From NCBI GenBank assembly GCA_051651645.1, contig JBOFSR010000127.1, forward strand, positions 1 through 11,738: 11,738 nt of DNA, given 5' to 3'. A model generated the notes under the pieces. The model ran no database searches, was not told where the DNA came from, and saw only the letters and a program-made list of their open reading frames with translations. The stretch is from JBOFSR01 sp051651645. Lineage in GTDB: Bacteria > Spirochaetota > Spirochaetia > Treponematales > Treponemataceae. Positions 1-6,175 of the stretch are shown one piece after another. A program made the position numbers and the translations under genes. The first letter of the stretch is position 1. Every line of letters begins with the position of its first letter.

Positions 1-1
1 A

Positions 2-934
2 ACTTGGGTTAGTGTTGCAACAGGTTTTAAAAAAACAGTTGCACTGGGTGATGATGGTAATATGTATTATTCAGGACAGAACTCTTCTACTACCCTTACA
101 AAGGTAGCCTTACCTAAGGGGTCAAAGACGTGGAAAAAGGTTACAGCAACTTATGGCTATTTTGGGGGGATAGATAACAGAGGTATTGCATACATTAATG
201 AAACAAATCCTAAGGCGAGCTTTACTAAAATTGATCCGCCAAAGGGACAAACATGGGAATGCTTTAGAATGACGCATGATCATGCTCATTATCTTATAAC
301 TAATACAGGGGATTTATATTACATAAAGGGTAAAAGTTCTAATAAACAACGACTTCACTTTGGTTATAAGTGGAAGGTTGCCACTGCTAATAATAATGGA
401 GCTTTTGGTATAACGACGAATAATAAACTGTATACATGGAATAAGAATAACACTGGTGATCCTACGCAAATTAGCGTTAGTGGTAGTAATGGGTTTATTG
501 ATGTAAGTGGTGTGTATAATGCTCAACAAGCACTGAGCATAGAAGGAGATCTTTATACCTGGGGTGAAGATAATGCTTATGGTAAACTTGGACACGGTAC
601 TAGTGTGACGAAGCTTACTTCACCGACAAAGATAGCCTTTGCTGATAACATGAGCTATCACTATATATCAGTGGGGCATTATCACATGGTTGCCCTTTCT
701 ACAAGAAATAAGATTTCTGCATGGGGTAATCAATCTGGTGGGCTTGGTAATGGTATGAGTCAGTCTTATGTACCAATAGAAGTTGCTAGACCTACGTCTC
801 GCTTTTCTCGCATGATCTTTTCTATAAAAGATTTCTTTACCCCAAAACAAAACAGGCAACACTCACATGACGAGTATGACTCACACGGCGAGTTCGTGCT
901 TGATGAACGCGGAGAGCCAGTTCTTGCAGAGTAA
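2..934 (+). CDS. RCC1-repeat (beta-propeller) protein, 5' end outside window
   Basis: The frame is open to the left edge: codons from base 2 read TWVSVATGFKKTVALGDDGN before the ATG at 62, and this is RCC1-type sequence, so 62 is an internal Met and the true start is upstream. RCC1-like blades are visible, each with a 'V..G..(H/Q)..ALS..G.LY.WG' pattern. The best are ALSIEGDLYTWGEDNAYGKLGHG and VGHYHMVALSTRNKISAWGNQSGGLGNG. Such repeats fold into a seven-bladed propeller that serves as a protein-binding surface. The bacterial proteins are often secreted or surface-exposed, but no signal peptide can be checked here. After the last blade (about base 790) comes a non-repeat tail of about 45 residues, polar and rich in His and acidic residues, ending GEFVLDERGEPVLAE. 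A terminator follows at 993. The RCC1 assignment is firm; the binding partner and cellular role are unknown. Confidence 0.85.
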   Translation, partial: TWVSVATGFKKTVALGDDGNMYYSGQNSSTTLTKVALPKGSKTWKKVTATYGYFGGIDNRGIAYINETNPKASFTKIDPPKGQTWECFRMTHDHAHYLITNTGDLYYIKGKSSNKQRLHFGYKWKVATANNNGAFGITTNNKLYTWNKNNTGDPTQISVSGSNGFIDVSGVYNAQQALSIEGDLYTWGEDNAYGKLGHGTSVTKLTSPTKIAFADNMSYHYISVGHYHMVALSTRNKISAWGNQSGGLGNGMSQSYVPIEVARPTSRFSRMIFSIKDFFTPKQNRQHSHDEYDSHGEFVLDERGEPVLAE

Positions 935-963
935 GCTCTATAAGAGCCAGCTCTATAAGAGCC
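934..963. repeat. Two tandem copies of a 15-bp unit with internal hairpin
   Basis: The unit AGCTCTATAAGAGCC occurs at 934-948 and again without a gap at 949-963; a third copy begins (AGCTC) at 964 and breaks off. Each unit contains GCTCT-ATA-AGAGC, a 5-bp stem with a 3-base loop. The repeat begins in the stop codon of the RCC1 gene. A 12-bp perfect palindrome, GCACTATAGTGC, follows at 975-986. This is a short replication-slippage type duplication in the 3' untranslated region; no function is evident. Confidence 0.85.
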
Positions 964-992
964 AGCTCGTTAAGGCACTATAGTGCTAAAAA

Positions 993-1017
993 GACAGCCA
1001 AACGGCTGTCTTTTTTT
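993..1017 (+). terminator. Intrinsic terminator after the RCC1 gene
   Basis: GACAGCC (993-999), loop AAAC (1000-1003) and GGCTGTC (1004-1010) form a perfect 7-bp GC-rich stem, followed by seven T (1011-1017). An A-rich run lies before the stem (988-992), so some activity on the other strand is possible. It sits 58 bases after the RCC1 stop codon and closes that transcription unit. Confidence 0.92.
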
Positions 1018-1058
1018 ATCAGCACCGCTACACCGCAGCACCGCAACGTAACTGCCAG

Positions 1059-1436
1059 CCTTACTATCTGAGACCCCTCAGCTTTACTATCTGAGACCCC
1101 TCAGCCTTACTAGCTGATACCCCTCAGCCTTACTAGCTGAGACCCTTCAGCCTTACTAGCTGAGACCCCTCAGCCTTACTATCTGATACCCCTCAGCCTT
1201 GCTATCTGATACCCCTCAGCTTTACTAGCTGAGACCCCTCAGCTTTACTATCTGAGACCCCTCAGCTTTACTAGTTGAGACCCCTCAGCTTTACTAGCTT
1301 GGATGTCCCCCCATTACTATCTTGGACGTCCCCCCATTACTAGTATAGACGTGCTTACATTACTAGTATAGACATGCTTACTTTACTAGTATGGACGTGC
1401 TTACTTTACTAGTATAGACATGCTTACATTACTAGT
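1059..1436. repeat. 23-bp tandem repeat array, 16.4 units, three subtypes
   Basis: Sixteen units of exactly 23 bp begin at 1059 and step by 23 to 1426, followed by a 10-base partial unit (1427-1436). Every unit opens with a head of the form C-N-TTACTA (unit 7 has TTGCTA). The remaining body comes in three kinds. Units 1-10 (1059-1288) end in CTGAGACCCCTCAG or close variants; this can fold as CTGAG-ACCC-CTCAG, and in some units one variable base alters but rarely destroys the stem. Units 11-12 (1289-1334) carry CTTGGAYGTCCCCC, which in unit 12 contains the palindrome GGACGTCC. Units 13-16 (1335-1426) carry GTATRGACRTGCTTA, with TACTAGTA palindromes at the head. Stop codons and a period not divisible by three argue against coding. 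It resembles a minisatellite/VNTR. An imperfect pair of CAGCACCGC copies (1020-1028, 1036-1044) lies just upstream. Confidence 0.95.
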
Positions 1437-1506
1437 GCTATAAACAAATCACTAGAGGTGTATCTAGTACTCCACTAGTGGTACTCGTGTGCGTTAGGGA
1501 TTGCAG

Positions 1507-1515
1507 TGGTATACT
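1507..1515 (+). promoter_or_regulatory. Possible extended -10 promoter for aroH-glgA
   Basis: TGGTATACT is a TG-N-TATACT extended -10 element, with TATACT at 1510-1515. No good TTGACA lies 17 bases upstream, which is tolerable for an extended -10. The same nine bases occur in the much stronger promoter at 6161-6169. The expected start of transcription is near 1522. The element overlaps the left arm of the inverted repeat at 1509-1547. Confidence 0.4.
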
Positions 1516-1547
1516 TTTTATCTTGCTGACATAAGATAAAAAGATAC
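1509..1547. repeat. Long inverted repeat over the promoter
   Basis: GTAT (1509-1512) plus CTTTTTATCTT (1514-1524) are complementary to AAGATAAAAAG (1533-1543) plus ATAC (1544-1547). That makes 15 base pairs with a single bulged A at 1513 and an 8-base loop, GCTGACAT. There is no trailing T tract, so it does not look like a simple terminator. It covers the putative -10 and start site and could be an operator for a dimeric regulator, or a hairpin in read-through RNA. Confidence 0.6.
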
Positions 1548-1578
1548 AAACGGAAAGCCCGACGGTTTGTAAAACCGT
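1545..1578 (+). promoter_or_regulatory. Two mutually exclusive RNA helices in the leader
   Basis: Helix 1 pairs TACAAAC (1545-1551) with GTTTGTA (1565-1571). Helix 2 pairs ACGGTTT (1562-1568) with AAACCGT (1572-1578) around a 3-base GTA loop. They share bases 1565-1568, so both cannot form at once. This is the layout expected of a leader that switches between structures, but no ligand or known class can be assigned and chance is not excluded. Confidence 0.35.
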
Positions 1579-1692
1579 AACGCCCAAAGAAAAAGAGGTT
1601 TCTCTGTGGTGGTAGGCTGTTCGCTTATCAATTGGTGTGATTTATCCTATAGAACAACTTGATTTTTTTTACCTTTTTAGCGATGATAGAGC

Positions 1693-3615
1693 ATGGAAAA
1701 AACAAAACGGCTGTATGCAATTCGTGGGGCAACGTGTGTAAAGGACACTGCCTCGTCAATTAAAAAAAATGTGGTTGATTTATATGAGCAAATTCTTGCC
1801 TACAATTCGTTTAGTGAAGCTGATATTGTTTCCATTCAGTTTACGATGACAGGCGATTTACATGCTCTCAATCCTGCAACGGCTTTACGTAAGGGTGGGT
1901 ATGCCTCAAGCACTCCCTTGTTTTGTGCTCTTGAGCCGCCTGTTGAAAACTCTCTTGCGTGTACTATTCGCATAATGATTACAGTATATATGGAAAATCC
2001 TCCCGTGCATCAGTATTGTCACGGTGCGCAAGTGTTACGCAAAGATTTTGTTAGTGCTTGCTCTGAGAAAAAGAAGTGTGTTTGGCAGGTAACGAGGGAA
2101 TATGCGGGCATTGCTGAAGCGGGGGGAGTTAAAAATGTTGCACGCTCTCTTGCTGAGGGTTTGCACAGTGAAGGGCTTTCTATAACAACGTTTATGCCGT
2201 TGTATGGCTGTACTTCTTTTGATGAGATTTCTGTTGAGAAGACGGGTTTGAGTGCAACAATTATGTGCGCTAAAATACCGTATGTAATCACGTATAAAAA
2301 AGCTTTTTGTAATGGTATTCCTATAATCTTTGTTGACAGTCCGTGTTTTAGCGAAAAAAAAGCGGTGTATACTTATACGGCACAAGATGAAAACGAGAAT
2401 CCTTTGCACAAAAGGTCTACGGGTCATACCGATGCTAATACGCTTAATATTCTTTTACAAAAGGCGGTGTTAGTCTATGCGCAATTGACGCAAAAGCCGC
2501 CACATATTATTCACTGTCAGGATGCTCATACGGCATTACTGCCAACGCTTGCAAAAACTGAGGCGTATCACTCCTTATTTGAAAAGACGGTGTTTGTTGT
2601 TAGTATTCATAATGCGGGGGACGGCTATCGCCAGCAAATCCCAACGCTTGAGAGTGCTTGCTTACTCACTGATTTGCCGCCCTCTGTGTTGCACCGTGGG
2701 GAAAACCATGCAGGGGCTATTGAGCCGTTTTTGATGGCAGCACAAAGCGATGCCCTGTTATCGACGGTCTCGCCATGGTATGCTAAGGAATTGCTGACCT
2801 ATCATGATGAGTTTTCAGAACATCTTTGCTCGGTGTTAGCAAAGCATAACCATCACATTACTGGCATAACGAATGGCATTGATTTTGACAACTATGACCC
2901 AACTGATACGCAAAAAAGCTTGCTCTTTGCTCCCTTTAATCCTAAAACAGGCGACCTTCAAGGAAAGTATGACGCTCGAAAGGCTTTTTTTGATACGCTT
3001 ACGCATAATCCTTCTGCCATTGAAAAGCAGGGGCTTACTATCTTTGGCTCGATTAATCCGACAAAACAGAGTGTATACTTTGGCTATCAAGGTAGAATTG
3101 CCTTGCAAAAGGGGCTTGATGTTTTTGCACAGGCTGCACGGATTGTTTTAGATAAGACGGATGATACCTGCTTTGTGTTGCTAGGGCAAGGAGACCCTGC
3201 CTTGGAGGCCTTGCACATTGAGCTTGCCCGCCACTATGAGGGACGCTATCTTTTTTTACAAGGATATGAGAGATCCCTTGCTCGCCAATGCGTTGCCTTA
3301 AATGACTTTTTAGTTTTGCCCAGCTATTTTGAGCCGTGTGGCTTAGAGGATTTTATTGCACAAATCTTTGGAACAGTCCCTATTGCTCATGCTGTCGGTG
3401 GCTTACAAAAAATCATACCCCATAAAACAGGGTTTTTATACACGGGTAATACCAAGGAACATTTGAGTAGTGCCTTGCTTGAAGCGGTTGACTTTAAGCA
3501 AAAGCATTACAAAAAGCTTACCTCGATGATAGCGTATGCTGCCCAATATATTGAAAAAAACTATTCGTGGCGCAGTGCAACCAAAGAATACATTAAGCTT
3601 TACAAAGGCTTGTAA
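1693..3615 (+). CDS. glgA: AroH-type chorismate mutase fused to GT5 glycogen synthase
   Basis: One uninterrupted 640-residue frame joins two enzymes. Residues 6-118 are an AroH-fold chorismate mutase (chorismate to prephenate, Phe/Tyr branch). The residues matching the Bacillus subtilis active site are present: R11 in IRGAT, R66, C78, E81, R93 in TIRIM, Y108 and R116 in VLR. After a short Lys-rich linker (about 121-128), residues 129-640 are a GT5 starch/glycogen synthase, which extends alpha-1,4-glucan from ADP-glucose in the cytoplasm. Its marks are AGIAEAGGVKNV, HCQDAHTALLP, GITNGIDFDNYDP, GRIALQKGLD (R468, K473) and PSYFEPCGLEDF (E547). The usual Lys of the N-terminal KxGG motif is Glu here (E142). 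The ATG at 1693 precedes the first strand of the mutase; its Shine-Dalgarno is weak. ppaC follows after 32 bases. Both domains look intact and cytosolic; why they are joined is unknown. glgA names only the second domain. Confidence 0.9.
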   Translation: MEKTKRLYAIRGATCVKDTASSIKKNVVDLYEQILAYNSFSEADIVSIQFTMTGDLHALNPATALRKGGYASSTPLFCALEPPVENSLACTIRIMITVYMENPPVHQYCHGAQVLRKDFVSACSEKKKCVWQVTREYAGIAEAGGVKNVARSLAEGLHSEGLSITTFMPLYGCTSFDEISVEKTGLSATIMCAKIPYVITYKKAFCNGIPIIFVDSPCFSEKKAVYTYTAQDENENPLHKRSTGHTDANTLNILLQKAVLVYAQLTQKPPHIIHCQDAHTALLPTLAKTEAYHSLFEKTVFVVSIHNAGDGYRQQIPTLESACLLTDLPPSVLHRGENHAGAIEPFLMAAQSDALLSTVSPWYAKELLTYHDEFSEHLCSVLAKHNHHITGITNGIDFDNYDPTDTQKSLLFAPFNPKTGDLQGKYDARKAFFDTLTHNPSAIEKQGLTIFGSINPTKQSVYFGYQGRIALQKGLDVFAQAARIVLDKTDDTCFVLLGQGDPALEALHIELARHYEGRYLFLQGYERSLARQCVALNDFLVLPSYFEPCGLEDFIAQIFGTVPIAHAVGGLQKIIPHKTGFLYTGNTKEHLSSALLEAVDFKQKHYKKLTSMIAYAAQYIEKNYSWRSATKEYIKLYKGL

Positions 3616-3647
3616 GAAAACACGCGGATTGTACCAAAGGAGAGCGT

Positions 3648-5315
3648 ATGGACATGGCAAAAAAAGTGTCTGTAATTGGCCACAGAAATCCTGACACTGA
3701 TTCCGTCGTTTCTGCTGCAAGTCTTGCGTATTTGCGAAGGGCTTTGGGCTTTACTAATTACACGGCAGCACGGGCGGGTAAAATCAATCCCCAAACAGAA
3801 TATATTTTTAATCGCTTTAAGGTTCCCATTCCTGAGTATGTGCCAGATTTAATTCCAAAGGTTGGCTACTTCATGGGTGGGAGGTGTGATTTTGTTGAAT
3901 CAAGTACGTCTTTGTGGAATGCCATTGCTAAAATGGAGTTAAATAACTCAAAGGTGCTTCCCATTGTTGATAAAAATAATACTTATCAAGCACTGTTACA
4001 TTATAATGCCTTTGCTCAAAACGTTTTGAAGATTCTTAACCCAGAAAAAGAGGCGGTTATTCCAACAAGCATTCGGCTAATAAAAGAAACGTTGAATGCA
4101 CAGCCTCTTGTTCTTTCAAAAAACGAAAACGAGATATTTAAAACAACTATTTTAATTGCATCCTCACAATTTGAAACCTTCAAAAAATACTTGGATATTC
4201 ACTTACCTGGGAATGTTGTTGTCATTTGTGATGATCGCACAGATGTCCAAGAGTATTGCATTGAAAAACAAATAAAGGCATTAGTGGTTTCTTGTGAGTC
4301 TGTTTTTGATAAAAGCCTTCGACAAAAGGCTGAGAAAAACAATGTTTCAATCCTTGTAAGTCCGTACGATACTTCTTCTACTTCAATGCTTGTAGTCTAT
4401 GCAACGCCAGTCTCTGTAATGGCGGACTCAAACATTCAGCCTGTTAAGCCCACCGATACGCTTCGAAAAATTCGCCCCATTTTGGCGTCTTCTGCTAGTC
4501 GGTGTCTGCCTGTTGTGAATGAAAAAAATCAAGTGATTGGCATTATCTCAGAGAGCGACTTAATTCAGCCTGCAACTATTGAGGTTGCTCTTGTTGATCA
4601 CAATGAATTGACGCAAGCGGTTGAGGGTGTTGAAAACTATAAAATCAGAGAAATTATTGATCATCATAGGATAGGTAATCTTTCAACGCGGTATCCTATT
4701 ACGTTTATTAATAAGCCTGTCGGAGCAACGTCAACTATCATTACTAATTTATTCCGTGAGCATAAAGTTCCGCTTACTAAAGAGATTGCTTCAATCTTAC
4801 TTTCTGGTATTTTAGCTGATACCTTAGTCTTGCACTCCAGTACTACAACGGAGGTGGATACAGAAGCCGCTGAGTTTTTGTCAAACCTGACTAATCTTGA
4901 AATTGAGCTGCTTGGTAGTGATATTATTGCTGCAGCAAGCCATATTACAGGGCGAACGGCAACAGAGGTTATTCACCAAGACATGAAAGAATACGTGGAA
5001 AATAATGCAACGTTTACTGTCAGCCAGATTGAAGTTGATAATCCTAATGAATTAATTGCCAGAAAGGATGAGTTTTTGTCTGAGCTTGAAATTGAGAGGC
5101 GAACGGCAAAGGCTGTGTTTTCTGCAATTATGGTTACTGATACAACACATCTTACGAGCGTTTTGCTTATTGCAGGGGATGCTTTTTTTATGCAAGTGCT
5201 GTCGCTTCCAAAGCAAGAAGATGGCGTTTATTTATTAAAAGACATTGTTTCGCGTAAAAAACAATTGGTTCCTTTATTAATAGAACAAATTGAAAAGCTA
5301 GAGAGTAACAGCTAG
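3648..5315 (+). CDS. ppaC: Mn-dependent family II inorganic pyrophosphatase with CBS-DRTGG insert
   Basis: This 555-residue cytosolic enzyme hydrolyses PPi to phosphate. The N-terminal DHH part holds GHRNPDTDS (residues 11-19, metal ligands). Next come a first CBS domain (about 70-130), a DRTGG-like domain (about 135-245, with CDDRTD and VSPYDTSSTS), a second CBS domain (about 250-305), the second DHH half with VDHNE (D317) and IIDHH (D338-H340), and a DHHA2 domain ending in SRKK (R536-K538), the substrate-binding motif. Short family members of about 310 residues lack the insert. In characterised clostridial relatives the CBS pair binds adenine nucleotides and the DRTGG form responds to diadenosine polyphosphates, so similar control is likely here. 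AAAGGAG at 3636-3642 fits the ATG at 3648 better than the in-frame ATG at 3654. It lies 32 bases after aroH-glgA, probably in one operon. No clear terminator follows; AAAAGCT (5293-5299) and AGCTTTT (5322-5328) pair only over a long loop. Confidence 0.95.
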   Translation: MDMAKKVSVIGHRNPDTDSVVSAASLAYLRRALGFTNYTAARAGKINPQTEYIFNRFKVPIPEYVPDLIPKVGYFMGGRCDFVESSTSLWNAIAKMELNNSKVLPIVDKNNTYQALLHYNAFAQNVLKILNPEKEAVIPTSIRLIKETLNAQPLVLSKNENEIFKTTILIASSQFETFKKYLDIHLPGNVVVICDDRTDVQEYCIEKQIKALVVSCESVFDKSLRQKAEKNNVSILVSPYDTSSTSMLVVYATPVSVMADSNIQPVKPTDTLRKIRPILASSASRCLPVVNEKNQVIGIISESDLIQPATIEVALVDHNELTQAVEGVENYKIREIIDHHRIGNLSTRYPITFINKPVGATSTIITNLFREHKVPLTKEIASILLSGILADTLVLHSSTTTEVDTEAAEFLSNLTNLEIELLGSDIIAAASHITGRTATEVIHQDMKEYVENNATFTVSQIEVDNPNELIARKDEFLSELEIERRTAKAVFSAIMVTDTTHLTSVLLIAGDAFFMQVLSLPKQEDGVYLLKDIVSRKKQLVPLLIEQIEKLESNS

Positions 5316-5362
5316 TTTAAGAGCTTTTTTCTTAGTTTGAGGGGCGAAAACAAGTGAGATAC

Positions 5363-5391
5363 TTGACATTCTCTTCATTTGTGGGTATTCT
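5363..5391 (+). promoter_or_regulatory. Sigma-70-type promoter for the carbonic anhydrase gene
   Basis: TTGACA (5363-5368) and TATTCT (5386-5391) are separated by 17 bases, a near-consensus housekeeping promoter. The expected start of transcription is near 5398, giving a leader of about 23 bases that carries AAGGA (5410-5414), correctly spaced before the ATG at 5421. It makes the downstream gene independent of ppaC. Confidence 0.85.
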
Positions 5392-5420
5392 TTGGAAAAC
5401 TTTAATTTTAAGGAAAACAA

Positions 5421-6089
5421 ATGAAACATGTAAAAAGTCTTTTGTTGGCACTTGGTTTAATTCTTTTAATTTCCTGTGCCCCAAAAACTCCAACTCCAAA
5501 ACAATCACCTATTGCCTTAGAAACAGCAACGGCAAAGGTAGTAACTTCTCCTGAGTATTTAGACTCACAGTTTGGAACTATGCAATCAGTTGAAGATACA
5601 GGGCATAGTGTAAAGTTCTCTATTGACGGTGAGACTTTAATTAATGGTAAAACCTACCGAGCTCTTCAAATGCATTTCCACAACTCTTCTGAGCATACGC
5701 TTGATGGAGTTAGCTATCCGCTTGAAGGTCATATTGTTCATGAGAATATTGACGATCCAGAAGATCTCCTTGTAATGGGTATTTTTTACGAAGTTGGAGC
5801 AGCAAATCCTGATTTCCAACCTGTTTTAGACTACTTTGTTCCAGGTGATGATATTAATGTGTCAGATAATTTTTTCACTATTGATTCTTTAATACCTGCA
5901 GACAAAGCTTTTTTTCACTACAAGGGATCTCTTACAACATACCCTTACAGCGAAAATGTATCATGGTATGTAATGGAAACTCCAATATCTATTTCTCAAG
6001 AACAACTTGATAAGCACAATGACTTACACTCTCATAACAACAGAGAAATTCAAGATCTTAATAAACGAGTTGTAACTTTAACACGATAA
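5421..6089 (+). CDS. Alpha-carbonic anhydrase lipoprotein, N-terminally short
   Basis: This enzyme family interconverts CO2 and bicarbonate. A 16-residue hydrophobic signal ends in the lipobox LISC (C19), so the mature protein should be a periplasmic lipoprotein. Alpha-class marks are QSPI (28-31), a proton-shuttle-like H62 in TGHSV, Zn ligands H85 and H87 in QMHFH, E91 in SEHTLDG, E102 and the third Zn ligand H104 in LEGHIVHE, GSLTTYP (T172, T173), W182, and NNREIQDLNKR near the C-terminus. The catalytic set is complete. Odd points: QSPI starts only nine residues after the lipid Cys, so the segment of about 30 residues with the HWGY/W motifs that normally precedes it is missing, and the usual Pro-Pro after the two Thr is Tyr-Pro. 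At 222 residues it is shorter than typical bacterial members (about 240-250). It is monocistronic, with its own promoter (5363) and terminator (6113). Confidence 0.9.
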   Translation: MKHVKSLLLALGLILLISCAPKTPTPKQSPIALETATAKVVTSPEYLDSQFGTMQSVEDTGHSVKFSIDGETLINGKTYRALQMHFHNSSEHTLDGVSYPLEGHIVHENIDDPEDLLVMGIFYEVGAANPDFQPVLDYFVPGDDINVSDNFFTIDSLIPADKAFFHYKGSLTTYPYSENVSWYVMETPISISQEQLDKHNDLHSHNNREIQDLNKRVVTLTR

Positions 6090-6112
6090 TTTAAATATTA
6101 CTCGGTATAAAA

Positions 6113-6141
6113 GGCTTCAGGTTTTCTGAAGTCTTTTTTTT
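6113..6141 (+). terminator. Intrinsic terminator after the carbonic anhydrase gene
   Basis: GGCTTCAG (6113-6120), loop GTTTT (6121-6125) and CTGAAGTC (6126-6133) form an 8-bp stem with one G-T pair, followed by eight T (6134-6141). The last two T are also the first two bases of the TTGACA -35 box of the next gene, so the termination signal and the promoter share DNA. Confidence 0.92.
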
Positions 6142-6169
6142 GACACAAGAGTTTATTTTATGGTATACT
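6140..6169 (+). promoter_or_regulatory. Consensus promoter of the HD-domain gene
   Basis: TTGACA (6140-6145), an 18-base spacer and TATACT (6164-6169), which is also an extended -10 (TGGTATACT, 6161-6169). Transcription should start about seven bases after the -10, at or next to the A of the ATG at 6176, predicting a leaderless mRNA. Confidence 0.88.
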
Positions 6170-6175
6170 AAAGGT

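Larger units (their letters stand above)
1437..1692 (+). other. Gene-free, hairpin-rich leader region before aroH-glgA
   Basis: No reading frame of useful length and no tRNA or known RNA was recognised. The stretch holds CTAGA/TCTAG (1452-1456, 1463-1467), the 10-bp palindrome CCACTAGTGG (1472-1481), a 15-bp stem with one bulge (1509-1547), two mutually exclusive helices (1545-1578), a small AGAG/CTCT stem near 1600 and an eight-T run at 1663-1670 just before the gene. If transcription starts from the extended -10 at 1507-1515, the mRNA leader would be about 170 bases, long enough for cis-regulation. It does not match the conserved cores of the riboswitch classes I could recall (TPP, SAM, glycine, cobalamin, c-di-GMP, purine, ZTP). 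Confidence 0.5.

Noticed and set aside
62..64. ATG as the true start of the RCC1 protein
   Set aside because: The frame is open to base 2 and the upstream residues continue an RCC1 blade, so this Met is internal.
1059..1436. CRISPR array
   Set aside because: The period is only 23 bp with no unique spacers. The shared part is about 8 bases, and bodies recur in blocks rather than being distinct. No cas genes are present.
1545..1620. RNase P-like or riboswitch match (GGAAAGCCCG, AACGCCCAAAG)
   Set aside because: GGAAAGCCCG faintly resembles the GAGGAAAGTCCG of RNase P RNA, but the region is too short and no other conserved element follows. No riboswitch consensus fits.
2035..2427. 130-residue - strand frame inside aroH-glgA
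   Set aside because: It is antisense to conserved GT5 sequence, with no ribosome site or protein-like motif; a shadow of the coding frame.
5293..5328. Terminator after ppaC
   Set aside because: AAAAGCT and AGCTTTT pair only across about 22 bases and overlap the stop codon. It is too weak to annotate as a terminator.
6140..6175. TTG start for the HD protein, adding 12 residues
   Set aside because: The TTG is part of the -35 box TTGACA and the predicted transcript begins near 6176. The extra residues have no SD in front and do not look like the family's N-terminus.
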